Assembly: GCF_010119545.1 (NCBI RefSeq)
Contig: NZ_JAAEAA010000001.1
Location: 1-64,000 of the forward strand
From: Pontibacter fetidus
GTDB lineage: Bacteria; Bacteroidota; Bacteroidia; Cytophagales; Hymenobacteraceae
DNA length: 64,000 bases
Direction: 5' to 3'
Of this stretch, positions 5,685-14,956 are shown one piece after another; within the stretch, counting starts at the first letter, position 1, and the number at the start of each line of letters is the position of its first letter. Under the pieces are notes generated by a model. It searched no databases and was not told where the DNA came from. It saw only the letters and a program-made list of their open reading frames with translations. Made by a program: the position numbers and the translations under genes.

Positions 5685-6509
5685 TTATAGTTTTAAAGCA
5701 CTCTTGAGTGCGTTAAAGTCATTATCAGGGCCAGATGCTACGCTACATCCTTCTTCTTTTGCTTTCTGCTCAATGTTCTGCACGCGGTTTTCAGGGTTAG
5801 GGTGTGTGCTAAGGAACTCCGGCGGTGTACCTTGTGCGGCTTCTTCGTTCATTTTAATAAAGAAACCGGCAGCGCCATCGCAGGCATAATAGTTTGTGCC
5901 ACCCAGGTATTCAACCGAATAATTATCGGCTTCGGTTTCGGCATCGCGGCTAAATTTAAGGCCTGCCAGTGTGCCGGAAAGCTGCCCTGCAATTTGCTTT
6001 AAGGCACTTGGGTTGTTGCCCAAAGCTATAGATAACAGCAGGTTTATGCCATACGAGCGTTGCAGTTGTTTTACACTGTGGCGATGGTCGGCGTGGGCTA
6101 TTTCGTGGGCGATTACACCTGCAAAATGGTCCTCATCGCTCAGGTATTTAATAAGCCCGGTAAACACGTAAATATGGCCGCCCGGCGTAGCAAAGGCATT
6201 CAGCTGCGCATCGTCCTTTATGATCTTCACATCCCAGGTAAATTCATCACGATATTGTACCTGACCGGAGTTAAGTACACGGTTCACGATACGGTCCATG
6301 GCAATATAGGCCTGTTGGTTGGTAGCGTTGCGCTCCAGTAATTTGCCTTGTGCTTTATAAGTAGAGTCAACTTCGTGTGCCACTTGTGCACCCAGTGCTA
6401 CATCATCTTCAATGGTAAATAAAAGTACGCCATCATCGCCGCAACTATAGAGGGTAAATGCACTAACTGCAGCCAGCGAAAGTGTCAGTAAAGTTCTTTT
6501 AAGTTTCAT
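5685..6509 (-). CDS. M48 family metallopeptidase lipoprotein
   Basis: This is a zinc peptidase of the M48 (Ste24/HtpX/BepA-like) family. With the start at 6509, the N-terminus MKLKRTLLTLSLAAVSAFTLYSC is a lipoprotein signal with Cys23; an upstream in-frame start at 6647 would bury this signal. The zinc motif HEIAH lies at residues 135-139, and the third ligand is in AETEADNYS about 60 residues on. The DAQLNAFATPGGHIYVFTGL stretch before the motif is typical of the periplasmic BepA/LoiP branch. The C-terminal STHPNPENRVQNI is also typical. The probable role is periplasmic quality control of outer-membrane proteins. In the leader there is a small inverted repeat TAGTGC/GCACTA at 6531-6546, possibly regulatory. 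Confidence 0.9.
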   Translation of the reverse strand: MKLKRTLLTLSLAAVSAFTLYSCGDDGVLLFTIEDDVALGAQVAHEVDSTYKAQGKLLERNATNQQAYIAMDRIVNRVLNSGQVQYRDEFTWDVKIIKDDAQLNAFATPGGHIYVFTGLIKYLSDEDHFAGVIAHEIAHADHRHSVKQLQRSYGINLLLSIALGNNPSALKQIAGQLSGTLAGLKFSRDAETEADNYSVEYLGGTNYYACDGAAGFFIKMNEEAAQGTPPEFLSTHPNPENRVQNIEQKAKEEGCSVASGPDNDFNALKSALKL

Positions 6510-6650
6510 GTATAAAATGTTTAGTATATATAGTGCAATCGCACTACAAAGTCTGTGCCTTAAAAAATGCGCACGTAGCCCCTTTACGCATACAGCTGTA
6601 ATAGGGGTTGCAAAAAAAAGCTGATCTGGCCTAAAAGTTTGGTGCAAAAA

Positions 6651-6677
6651 AAAGCCCCTAACGTAGTCAGGGGCTTT
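6651..6677 (-). terminator. Terminator after M16 peptidase gene
   Basis: AAAGCCCCT and AGGGGCTTT pair over 9 bp around a 9-base loop, 19 bases after the M16 stop. On the minus strand it is followed by a run of T (AAAAAAA on the plus strand). Confidence 0.8.
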
Positions 6678-6695
6678 CCAGTGTGTAGTATGGCT

Positions 6696-9545
6696 TTATT
6701 TTACGGATGATGTCCCTACCGGGTTTCCATTTGCATCCAGCTCTACTATTTCGTAGTTCAGTTTCTGCAGGTCTGCCATTACTTTCTTTTTGTCACCTAC
6801 TACCACAATGTGCATGTTGTCGGCAGGCAGGTATTTGGCAGCAAGCGCATCAATTTCCTGTTTCGTTATCTTGTTCAGGATGTCCGTTTGCTTGTTCACG
6901 TAATCCTTCTTCAGATCATATTCTAAAATACGACCCAGGAAGCCGGCTTTCTGACCAGGCGTTTCATATTTACGGGCATCTGACTGACCGATAGAGTTTT
7001 TCATGAACTGCAGTTCAGCTTCGGTGATACCGTTTTTCTTAAACTCGTTGATCTCTTTCATAAACTCCACTACAGAGGCAGCAGTAGCATCGGCACGCAC
7101 ACCGGCAGATGCCGTGAACGGACCTGCAAACTTGCTGCCGCCAAAGCCAGAGCGGGCACCATACGTATAGCCTTTGTCTTCGCGCAGGTTCAGGTTGATG
7201 CGGCTGTTAAAGGCACCACCCAGGGCAAAGTTCATCAGGCTGGTTTTATAGTAATCGCCGGTAGCATCGTAAGGCATTGCTACGTAACCGATACGGATCT
7301 CAGACTGCGCTGCATCCGGCTTGTCTACAAAGTATAGCTTTGTTTTAGCTATAGCAGGTGCTTTTACATCGGCTGGTATCGTAACTTTTTTCTTATCCCA
7401 CTTTTTCAGGAAGTCAAGTTTGCCTAGGATCTCTTTCTCAGTGATATCACCAACTATAACCAGGTTAGAAACTGTAGGAGAGTAGTTAGCTTTATAGAAT
7501 TGCTTTACATCATCCAGGGTAATAGAAGTTACACTTTCGGTAGTTCCATAAGCCGGAACTGCCATGATGTGGTTATCGCCGAAAAGCAGTTTGCTGTATA
7601 CGTTGCTTGCAATGGCTGTAGGCTGCGTAGACTGGTTCGCGATACCTTCCAGCTGCTGTTTCTTCAGACGGTCGAAATCATCCTGTGCAAACTTCGGACG
7701 GAACATACGCTCTTCTAAAAGGGCCAGTGTTTTATCCAGGTTCTTTTTAAGCGAAGTCACCATGATAAACGTTTCGTCGGTGCCGGAACCAACACGGATA
7801 GAGCTGCCCAGTTTGTCCAGTTCGCTGCTGAAAGCTTCAGAAGTATAGTTTTCGGTGTCTTCGTTCAGCATAGAAGCCGTTAACGATGCGATACCAGCTT
7901 TACCAAGGTTAGCGGCAGAAAGACGATGACCACCAGCTATAGTTAGCTGCATGGTTACAGTCGGGATCTCATCAGATTTGGTACCGATGATTTCCAGGCC
8001 ATTCTTTAGTTTAGCAGTATAGTAGTTAGGTACTGTAACGGCAGTTGCCTGGCCTGCTACAGGGCGCTTGCTACGGTCAAAGGTATCAACTGCTTTGGTA
8101 TACTTCAGGTTACCGTACTCCTGCGGCATCGCCACCGATTTGCTGGTATCTACAGTATAGTTGTCGGCTTTGGCTACCAGCTCTTTTTTACCTTTTGGCA
8201 CTACACTCAGTATAACGCTTGGCTTACCTTTAATGTACTGGTTGTACACACGCATTACATCTGCTTTGGTAACGCCCTGTATGCGGCGCAGCTCTTCCTG
8301 TATCTCGTTCGGGTTGTTACGGAAGGTCTCATACGAGGCCAGCTGCGATACTTTACCGCTAACACTTGCCAGGCGGTTGATCAGGTTTGATTCTGCTGAT
8401 GCTTTAAAGCGCTGCAGGTCTTCGTCGGTTACACCGCGCGTTTCAAACTCTGCGATAGACTTGCGTAGCATATCCTCAGCCTCCGCCAGGTTTTTGTTCG
8501 GGAAAGCCATTAAGCTGATACCAAACTCACCGGCAAGCTCTGAAGTAGAGTTAGATGCAGAAGCTGAAAGCGCTTTCTGGTCTTTTACAATGTTTTTGTA
8601 GAAGATAGAGTTTTTGCCCTGGCCAATGATCTCAGCCAGCACATCCAGCGCAGCTTCGTCTTTATGACCAGACTCCGGCGTTGGGAAGGTCATGCGCAGC
8701 ATCGGGAAACGCACGTTATCTTCGTAAGAAATGTAACGGTCTTTCTCCAGCTGTGCCATCATTGGTTTCATATCCTCCACGGCAGGACCGGCAGGTATAG
8801 AGCCAAAGTATTTCTCAACCAGCTTTATAACTTCGGCAGGCTTTACATCGCCACCAACTGTTACGGTCGCGTTGTTAGGGCCATACCAGCGCAGGAAGAA
8901 GTTTTTAAGGTCGTTTACATTTACACGATTCAGGTCTTCCAGGTAACCAATCGTTGTCCAGGAATATGGGTGGCCGTATGGGTACAGGTTTTTAGAGGTA
9001 AGTTCGTAAACTAAGCCGTAAGGGCGGTTGTCGTAGTTCTGGCCACGCTCGTTTTTTACGGTTTCACGCTGTACTTCAAATTTCTTCTGGGTAACGGCAT
9101 CCAGCAAAAAGCCCATGCGGTCTGCTTCCAACCAAAGGGCTGTCTCAAGCTGATTGCTTGGTACAGTCTCAAAATAGTTAGTGCGGTCGCGGTTGGTTGT
9201 ACCGTTCAGGGTACCACCTGCATCCGATACTACTTTAAAGTGTTCTTCGTCGGCTACGTTATCGGAACCCTGGAACATCATGTGCTCGAAAAAGTGCGCG
9301 AAACCAGACTTGCCTACTTCTTCGCGGGCCGAGCCTACGTGGTATGTAACATCTACGTGCACCACCGGGTCAGAATGGTCTTCGTGCACGATCAGGGTTA
9401 GGCCGTTGGCCAGTTTATATTTTTCGTAAGGAATAACCAGCTCGTCGCCTTTCTTGGTTACTTTCTCTACGAGTTTAGTTTGTGCATCGGCAGCGCCTAC
9501 CACGCTGGCTGTAAGTACAATGCTCAAGCCAATTTTTTGTAGCAT
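6696..9545 (-). CDS. M16 family zinc peptidase, two-module (949 aa)
   Basis: This is a pitrilysin-type (inverzincin) peptidase made of two M16 modules in one chain. A signal peptide occupies residues 1-21 (cleavage after ADA), so the enzyme is exported. The inverted zinc motif HFFEH is at residues 84-88, and the conserved downstream glutamate lies in the KNERGQNYDNRPYG region (about 160-175). The second module begins near residue 505 (TAKLKNGLEIIG) and lacks HxxEH, as usual for the non-catalytic half. It keeps the RINLNLREDKGYTYG signature near 780. The family degrades peptides inside a clam-shell chamber. The gene stands alone, with its own terminator, between a small membrane protein and the M48 gene. 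Confidence 0.92.
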   Translation of the reverse strand: MLQKIGLSIVLTASVVGAADAQTKLVEKVTKKGDELVIPYEKYKLANGLTLIVHEDHSDPVVHVDVTYHVGSAREEVGKSGFAHFFEHMMFQGSDNVADEEHFKVVSDAGGTLNGTTNRDRTNYFETVPSNQLETALWLEADRMGFLLDAVTQKKFEVQRETVKNERGQNYDNRPYGLVYELTSKNLYPYGHPYSWTTIGYLEDLNRVNVNDLKNFFLRWYGPNNATVTVGGDVKPAEVIKLVEKYFGSIPAGPAVEDMKPMMAQLEKDRYISYEDNVRFPMLRMTFPTPESGHKDEAALDVLAEIIGQGKNSIFYKNIVKDQKALSASASNSTSELAGEFGISLMAFPNKNLAEAEDMLRKSIAEFETRGVTDEDLQRFKASAESNLINRLASVSGKVSQLASYETFRNNPNEIQEELRRIQGVTKADVMRVYNQYIKGKPSVILSVVPKGKKELVAKADNYTVDTSKSVAMPQEYGNLKYTKAVDTFDRSKRPVAGQATAVTVPNYYTAKLKNGLEIIGTKSDEIPTVTMQLTIAGGHRLSAANLGKAGIASLTASMLNEDTENYTSEAFSSELDKLGSSIRVGSGTDETFIMVTSLKKNLDKTLALLEERMFRPKFAQDDFDRLKKQQLEGIANQSTQPTAIASNVYSKLLFGDNHIMAVPAYGTTESVTSITLDDVKQFYKANYSPTVSNLVIVGDITEKEILGKLDFLKKWDKKKVTIPADVKAPAIAKTKLYFVDKPDAAQSEIRIGYVAMPYDATGDYYKTSLMNFALGGAFNSRINLNLREDKGYTYGARSGFGGSKFAGPFTASAGVRADATAASVVEFMKEINEFKKNGITEAELQFMKNSIGQSDARKYETPGQKAGFLGRILEYDLKKDYVNKQTDILNKITKQEIDALAAKYLPADNMHIVVVGDKKKVMADLQKLNYEIVELDANGNPVGTSSVK

Positions 9546-9628
9546 AATGGTTAGATTAGTTTATTAGTGTTGCTTTGACTAAGATAAGTATATCGGGTTT
9601 AATATACTATAGCAAAATATACCAACCC

Positions 9629-10033
9629 CTACTTTGTATCGACCAATACCTGTTTGGCAAACATAACCGAAACAGTAAGGGTCAGCAGGGAGATGATGAG
9701 CATAGCGGTAGTCAGCAGAAAAGCCATACCGGCTGTTTCAGTGGTAACGGTGTCGCCACTGGCCTGTACCATGTTCAGCAAACGTATAAAATAGGTGCCT
9801 GCACGCCAGCCTAAAAGTATAGTTAACAAGCCTGCTTCGCCGGCACCCAGTATAAAGGCCCAGCGTTTGCCGCGCTTCAGAAAATGGCCGGCAGTAAGTG
9901 CTATAAATCCGCCTATGCCCCCTGTTATGAGGGCTGTATTCGCCTGTTCGCCGGCAATGTCCACGGCCACGGCACCACACCCGATCAGGAAGGCCCCGAA
10001 GAAAGCATACAGGTAAGAGATATTTTTATGCAT
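9629..10033 (-). CDS. Small four-helix membrane protein (134 aa)
   Basis: Four hydrophobic stretches are visible at about residues 8-27, 35-52, 60-82 and 100-125. Gly-rich packing motifs (GGIGGF, GAGEAG) lie in the second and third. There is no signal peptide cleavage site, so it should be an integral inner-membrane protein. I do not recognise the family with confidence. The layout is a little like TMEM14/UPF0136 proteins, but the match is loose. It is upstream of the M16 gene on the same strand, with an 83-base gap. Confidence 0.7.
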   Translation of the reverse strand: MHKNISYLYAFFGAFLIGCGAVAVDIAGEQANTALITGGIGGFIALTAGHFLKRGKRWAFILGAGEAGLLTILLGWRAGTYFIRLLNMVQASGDTVTTETAGMAFLLTTAMLIISLLTLTVSVMFAKQVLVDTK

Positions 10034-10170
10034 GGTAAGTATAGTTTATTGTTAGCGCCTGCAAAATAACAGGTGAAACCGAAAGTATAGCATAAACTAT
10101 AGATTACCGGCTTAATAAGCTACAACTTTTAGGTATAACTATAGTATGAAGTTCAGGAAACAAACTATAG

Positions 10171-11235
10171 ATGGCTAAGAAGAACGAGATACACGAACTC
10201 CACGGCGACCCGGCTAAGTCGGCAGAGGTAGCAGGATTGCGCTACACTTCGGATGAAAAGGCAGGCTATACCCGTAAGAAAACAGGTAAAGGCTTTCAGT
10301 TTCTGGATGCAAAAGGGCAAAAGATCACCGATGAGAAAATACTGGAAAGACTAAATAAACTGGTCATTCCGCCCGCCTGGACCGAAGTCTGGATCTGCCC
10401 TCAGGCCAAAGGGCACTTGCAGGTAACAGGCCGCGATGCTAAAGGCCGAAAGCAGTACATCTACCACCCGGAGTGGAACCAGGCCCGCAACAAGACCAAA
10501 TTCGGGCGCATGCTCTCTTTCGGGAAAGCCCTGCCGAAGCTGCGTGAACGTATTGAGAAAGACATCAACTCCAAACACCTGGACCGCCGAAAAGTAACTG
10601 CGCTTGTGCTCTCAGTTATGGATAACGCGATGATCCGGATCGGGAACAGGCAGTATGCCAAATCAAACGATTCGTATGGGTTGACGACTATGCGCGACAG
10701 GCACGTTAAGATAAACGGGAGCCAGGTTAAATTTACGTTCCGGGGCAAGAAAGGAGTGGAGCATGACATTGACCTGAAAGACCGCCGGTTGGCGCAACTG
10801 ATTAAGAAGTGCAAAGACATACCAGGCTATGACCTGTTTCAGTATTACGATGAAAACGGAGAGCGCCAGGTGCTTGAGTCTGGGGATGTGAACGAATATC
10901 TGAAAGAAGCTACCGAACAACCTTTTACAGCCAAGGATTTCAGGACATGGGGTGGCTCGGTGAGGATGGTGAAATGCCTGGAAAATGTGCTGGACGAAAA
11001 CCCTGATCTGGAAAAGGAAAAGGCTATAAAAGCAGCGGTGAAAGATGTGGCCAAAGGCTTAGGCAATACGCCCAGCGTGTGCTGTAAATATTATATCCAT
11101 CCGGAAGTAGTAAACCTGTTTCGGGAAGATAAACTGCTGAATTACCTGCGCAAACACGACGCCACCAAATCCAAAAACAAATACCTGAACGGCACTGAAG
11201 AACTGGTCCTGAAAATGCTGCAGAAAGCGGGGTAA
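10171..11235 (+). CDS. DNA topoisomerase IB
   Basis: This is a type IB topoisomerase of the short, poxvirus-like bacterial class (about 350 aa). It relaxes supercoils through a 3'-phosphotyrosyl intermediate without ATP. The N-terminal beta domain ends with YIYHPEWNQARNKTKFGR, the bacterial/viral signature near residue 92-107. Catalytic residues are an Arg in MIRIGNRQY, a Lys in TFRGKKG, an Arg in FRTWGGS, and the Tyr pair before IHPE (Tyr307/Tyr308; Tyr308 is the likely nucleophile). Full length compared with the family. It is a single gene, divergent from the membrane protein, with CTATAG words in its leader, and it is closed by a hairpin terminator at 11273-11302. Confidence 0.93.
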   Translation: MAKKNEIHELHGDPAKSAEVAGLRYTSDEKAGYTRKKTGKGFQFLDAKGQKITDEKILERLNKLVIPPAWTEVWICPQAKGHLQVTGRDAKGRKQYIYHPEWNQARNKTKFGRMLSFGKALPKLRERIEKDINSKHLDRRKVTALVLSVMDNAMIRIGNRQYAKSNDSYGLTTMRDRHVKINGSQVKFTFRGKKGVEHDIDLKDRRLAQLIKKCKDIPGYDLFQYYDENGERQVLESGDVNEYLKEATEQPFTAKDFRTWGGSVRMVKCLENVLDENPDLEKEKAIKAAVKDVAKGLGNTPSVCCKYYIHPEVVNLFREDKLLNYLRKHDATKSKNKYLNGTEELVLKMLQKAG

Positions 11236-11272
11236 GGTTTTTAAGAAGCCAGGATTTCAGGATTCATTATCA

Positions 11273-11302
11273 CGTAGAGACGCAATACCTTGCATCTCTT
11301 TT
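11273..11302 (+). terminator. Terminator after topoisomerase IB
   Basis: GAGACGCAA and TTGCATCTC form an imperfect stem with one mismatch and a short TACC loop. A run of six T follows. It lies about 40 bases after the stop of the topoisomerase gene. Confidence 0.7.
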
Positions 11303-11311
11303 TTACACTCG

Positions 11312-11329
11312 TCCCGAAAGCTTTCGGGA
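11312..11329. repeat. 18-bp perfect palindrome
   Basis: TCCCGAAAGCTTTCGGGA reads the same on both strands. It lies in the non-coding stretch between two convergent genes, just after a terminator. I recall similar CCCGAAAGCTTTCGGG elements scattered through Cytophagales spacers. No function can be given. Confidence 0.6.
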
Positions 11330-11399
11330 TGTGCGTTACCAACGGACTTTGGCCGCTTAAAACTATAGTTTAGTTGAAGATTTATATTCGTGGTTTGAC

Positions 11400-11443
11400 G
11401 TGGCGGGACGCCACCGGTAGCTCACACTCGCGGGACGCGAGTG
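11400..11443. repeat. Twin GGGAC-loop hairpins
   Basis: Two hairpins with the same loop stand 10 bases apart: GTGGC-GGGAC-GCCAC (11400-11414) and CACTCGC-GGGAC-GCGAGTG (11425-11443). The stems differ while the GGGAC loop and the closing C/G pair are kept. That suggests compensatory change under selection for structure, or two members of a small palindromic repeat family. Both are in the spacer between convergent genes. Confidence 0.55.
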
Positions 11444-11450
11444 AGGGCTT

Positions 11451-11511
11451 TTAACTCTTTAACTTTCTAACTCTCTAACTCTCTAACTCCTAAACTCCTG
11501 AACTCTCACTT
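11451..11511. repeat. CTAACTCT-type tandem repeat
   Basis: A degenerate tandem array of 7-9 base units (CTAACTCT, CTAACTTT, CTAAACTC) fills this stretch, next to the 3' end of the lipoprotein gene at 11527-13107. The same word family, in both orientations, makes up the repeat at 20527-20711. On the minus strand it reads GAGTTAGAGAG and so on. Confidence 0.6.
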
Positions 11512-11526
11512 TGCTGCTTCTCGGCA

Positions 11527-13107
11527 TCAGTTTCCTTCTCGGTCGTAGGCGTGCACTCTAACATCGCGGGTGGTGTGGTCTTTGGCTTCGGTGCCGAAGT
11601 ATAATTTGTTGCCGCGTTCGGTGTCGTATACTTCTGTCAGTTTCTTAAAACCTTGCACGGAGGAGTTATCGGTGATCTCGTCTTCACCAAGCCCGCCGTA
11701 AATCTTAACAGGTATACTTTGCTGTACATTCCCTTCAACTATAAAGGTGTCGTCTTCGGCCAGGCCGTGAAGTATAAGCTGGTTGGTTTCAGAAGTATAA
11801 AAGATGCGGTGGTATAGATGCAGGGCAGGAGCTATAGTTGTGGCAGGCCGTGTTACTGTAACTTCTACCCGGATATTATCCAGGCGCTTTACTACAAAGG
11901 TTTCCTGCATATCAGAGCCAACTATAGTTACTTCTTCGGCTAAGATTTCATACATTTTCCGGGCTGCTTCCGGTAACAGATTTCGGCGGCTTTTAAGGTT
12001 AGTTGCAATGTCTTTGCCTATGAATTTGTATATGGGTGGAGGCAGGTCTTTTACAGCACTTTCGATTACGTTGTCGGTTAGGGCAGCCTGCATTTGATTG
12101 GCAATTTCTTGCCAGTCGGCGGCAGTCAGTTCGTTCAGTAAGCGCTCATCTATAAACTTTGCGTTGATCATATACGCTTTCACATCGCTGAAATCTGAAC
12201 TAAACGTTTCGAGTTTGCGGGCCATAAACCTGCTGGTTGCTATAAACGGAATCAGGCCGTCATCCATTTTCAGGAAAACCTGGTCGCGGTCCTTTGGGAT
12301 AGGTTCAAAGTACGTTTCAGGTCCTTTCTTAACTATAGCCCAGTCCCATTGGCCTTTGTGCCGGTCCCAGTCACCAATCAGCAAATCAAGCAAACGCGCG
12401 CGGGCAAAAGCTTTCTGGTCGAAATGATGTGTATTGGTTTTAAATCGTAATTCCAGGGCATCATCCGAGCTGCCAAAATCAGAAACATGTGCCATCTGTG
12501 GGCTTCTGTCGGCAGGGGACTTAAACTTCTCTTCCAGTATAAAAAGTTTGCCCTGGGCCAGTTTGCTATAGTTACCTAAGCTGGTATCATTTGTAGCAAC
12601 ATAGTATATCCTGGGGTTTGTATGATTAACGCCTGCAGCTTCGGCCAGTTTTGGTACTACCAACGCACCATAGGGGTTAGCCGCCGATGTCTGGTCGCGC
12701 ACTATATTTGTTACAAACGTTGGTTTCCAGAAGTCGCTGAGCACTTCTACCGGATTTTTGTCAATAGAACGGAAAGCGTATTCTCTGCCCTGTGCATCCC
12801 TAAACTCAAAACTGGTCGTCTGGAAACCTCCGCCTTTTTCTGAAAGGTACAGACTATCCTGCACCTGCTGCATGTTAAACACCGGCACTTTTACAGGTTC
12901 TGACCAAAGCGCGCGGTTATGGTCTCCCCAAAAAAAACGGTGCAGCCAGCCAGTGTTGTAATGTCGGCCCGCCGTAACCCAAGCGCTATCTGGTGGGGCC
13001 TGCTTTTCAAGCCGTGCATCCTCCTGGAAAAAGTCGTTATCGGCACATCCGCTCAGCAAAAAACTAAGGGGAAGTATAAATGCCAGACGCTTTATCCGGA
13101 GGTGCAT
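11527..13107 (-). CDS. Lipoprotein with DWDRH motif, possibly truncated
   Basis: The start at 13107 is chosen because it gives a lipoprotein signal ending LLSGC (Cys21) and lies 10 bases after pgi; an in-frame start at 13188 would overlap pgi. The protein has FRSIDKNP at about residues 112-119 and LIGDWDRHKGQW around residues 243-253. Together these resemble the ATP-binding Lys and catalytic-loop D-x-D-R-H of atypical kinases (Fam20C/HipA-like). The kinase reading is inference. I recall larger Bacteroidota outer-membrane proteins in which such a region is followed by a beta-barrel beginning near a YDRE motif. Here the chain stops at AYDREGN (526 aa), exactly where the barrel would begin. It follows pgi closely and may be co-transcribed. 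Confidence 0.7.
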   Translation of the reverse strand: MHLRIKRLAFILPLSFLLSGCADNDFFQEDARLEKQAPPDSAWVTAGRHYNTGWLHRFFWGDHNRALWSEPVKVPVFNMQQVQDSLYLSEKGGGFQTTSFEFRDAQGREYAFRSIDKNPVEVLSDFWKPTFVTNIVRDQTSAANPYGALVVPKLAEAAGVNHTNPRIYYVATNDTSLGNYSKLAQGKLFILEEKFKSPADRSPQMAHVSDFGSSDDALELRFKTNTHHFDQKAFARARLLDLLIGDWDRHKGQWDWAIVKKGPETYFEPIPKDRDQVFLKMDDGLIPFIATSRFMARKLETFSSDFSDVKAYMINAKFIDERLLNELTAADWQEIANQMQAALTDNVIESAVKDLPPPIYKFIGKDIATNLKSRRNLLPEAARKMYEILAEEVTIVGSDMQETFVVKRLDNIRVEVTVTRPATTIAPALHLYHRIFYTSETNQLILHGLAEDDTFIVEGNVQQSIPVKIYGGLGEDEITDNSSVQGFKKLTEVYDTERGNKLYFGTEAKDHTTRDVRVHAYDREGN

Positions 13108-13117
13108 GCTTGCGTAG

Positions 13118-14767
13118 TTAGTTGCTGTTTTGCTGATAATATTGGATGAGGTTTGTAGTAGAAGCATCGTGCGCGGCCTTTTTATCACGTAGCAGTTCCT
13201 GCTCTATACTTGTGGCCAGTTGCTTGCCCAGTTCCACGCCCCATTGGTCGAAACTATAGATGTTCAGGATAACGCCCTGCACGAAAGTTTTATGCTCATA
13301 CATAGCCAGTAAACTACCTAGGTTATACGGGGTAAGCTGGCGCATCATTATAGACGTAGTTGGTTTGTTACCTTCAAATAATTTGTGTGGCAACAGGCTT
13401 TCCAGTTCGTTGGCCGCCATGTTTTTCTTCTCCAGTTCTTCTCTCACTTCGGCCTCGTTTTTACCTTTCATCAAAGCTTCGGTCTGGGCAAAGTAATTAG
13501 ACATAAGCAGAGCCTGGTGTTCCCCGATCGGGTTATTGGTTTTGGCGGCGGCTATAAAATCACAGGGGATCAGGATAGTGCCCTGGTGTATTAGCTGGAA
13601 GAAAGAATGTTGGCTGTTGGTGCCGGCTGCTCCCCAAACCACGGGTTGTGTCTGGTACGTTACAGGCTGCCCATTACGGTCGGTACTTTTGCCATTGCTT
13701 TCCATTAATAACTGTTGCAGGAACTCTGGCAGCAGGCGCATGTATTGGTCATACGGAAGTATAGCGTGCGTTTGGCAGTTAAAAAAGTTAGTATACCAGA
13801 TGCTTAGCAAAGCCATCAGCACAGGTATATTCTGGCGAAGCGGCGTTTTTCGGAAGTGTTTATCCATTGATTCGGCGCCACGCAGTAATTCCTCGAAACG
13901 GTTATAGCCCAGCGCGCAGGCGATAGACAAACCAATAGCAGACCACAGTGAGAAACGACCACCTACCCAATCCCAGAACTGGAAAATGTTTTCAGGGGCG
14001 ATACCAAATTTTTCAACTTCGGCAGTGTTGGTTGATAAGGCCACAAAGTGCTTACTGACGTGGGCTTGGTTTTTGGCCTGCTGCAGGAACCAGCTGCGGG
14101 CCGTAATTGCGTTGGTTATAGTTTCTTTGGTCGTGAATGTCTTGGAAGCGATGATGAACAAGGTAGTTTCCGGATCCAGCTTCTTTAGAACTTCAGCGGC
14201 ATCAGTGCCATCCACATTCGAAATAAAATGTACTTCCAGGTTTGGTTGCTGGTAGCTTTTCAGGGCTTCGCATACCATTTGCGGACCAAGGTGCGACCCG
14301 CCAATGCCAATGTTTACCACATGCCGGAACGCTTTGCCGGTATAGCCTTTCAGGGTGCCATTATGAATGTTGTCGCAGAAGGTTTTCATTTGTTGCTGCA
14401 CCGCACGCACATCCTTCAGTATGTTTTCCCCCTCCAGCAACAGCTCGGTATCAGTAAAATTACGCAGGGCTGTATGCAGCACGGCACGGTTCTCGGTTAC
14501 GTTTATTTTCTCCCCGGCAAACATACTTTCTATAGCGCCCGGCAACGCAGTTTCTTCGGCCAATGTTACCAGTAAATCCAGCGTCTCTTCCGTTATCCTG
14601 TTTTTAGAAAGATCATACAAAAAATCCTCGAACTGCAGGGATAGTTTCTGGAAACGCTCGGTGTCCTGGGCAAATAAATCGCGCAGTTGCTGAGCCTGTA
14701 TCTGATTATAGTGCGCCTGTAGTTTTTGCCAGGCTTGGGTAGTAGTCGGGGTAATGTTTTTAAGCAT
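13118..14767 (-). CDS. pgi: Glucose-6-phosphate isomerase
   Basis: It interconverts glucose 6-phosphate and fructose 6-phosphate in glycolysis and gluconeogenesis, in the cytoplasm. At 549 aa it has the length of the long, E. coli-like class. Signatures visible are [18 protein letters not shown] (phosphosugar SIS domain, around residue 150), [21 protein letters not shown] (around 265), and [16 protein letters not shown] (around 383). The catalytic lysine lies in [12 protein letters not shown] near the C-terminus. It precedes the DWDRH lipoprotein by 10 bases. It sits next to the trehalose/GH65 operon, whose product would enter glycolysis at this step. Confidence 0.96.
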   Translation of the reverse strand: MLKNITPTTTQAWQKLQAHYNQIQAQQLRDLFAQDTERFQKLSLQFEDFLYDLSKNRITEETLDLLVTLAEETALPGAIESMFAGEKINVTENRAVLHTALRNFTDTELLLEGENILKDVRAVQQQMKTFCDNIHNGTLKGYTGKAFRHVVNIGIGGSHLGPQMVCEALKSYQQPNLEVHFISNVDGTDAAEVLKKLDPETTLFIIASKTFTTKETITNAITARSWFLQQAKNQAHVSKHFVALSTNTAEVEKFGIAPENIFQFWDWVGGRFSLWSAIGLSIACALGYNRFEELLRGAESMDKHFRKTPLRQNIPVLMALLSIWYTNFFNCQTHAILPYDQYMRLLPEFLQQLLMESNGKSTDRNGQPVTYQTQPVVWGAAGTNSQHSFFQLIHQGTILIPCDFIAAAKTNNPIGEHQALLMSNYFAQTEALMKGKNEAEVREELEKKNMAANELESLLPHKLFEGNKPTTSIMMRQLTPYNLGSLLAMYEHKTFVQGVILNIYSFDQWGVELGKQLATSIEQELLRDKKAAHDASTTNLIQYYQQNSN

Positions 14768-14956
14768 AAATGTGAGTATCTGGGTGGTTGGCTGTTGGGC
14801 TCAACTACTCTGTTTTTAAAGTATTAGTTACGGTTTTTGTTCTGGTTTACGGTATACTATAGTTGCATTTGGTTTACTACAACTGTAAAGTATCGTAAGA
14901 GAAAAGATGCAGCAGCATTTGGCTGCAGCTGAATTTTACACAAGAAACTAAAAGCT

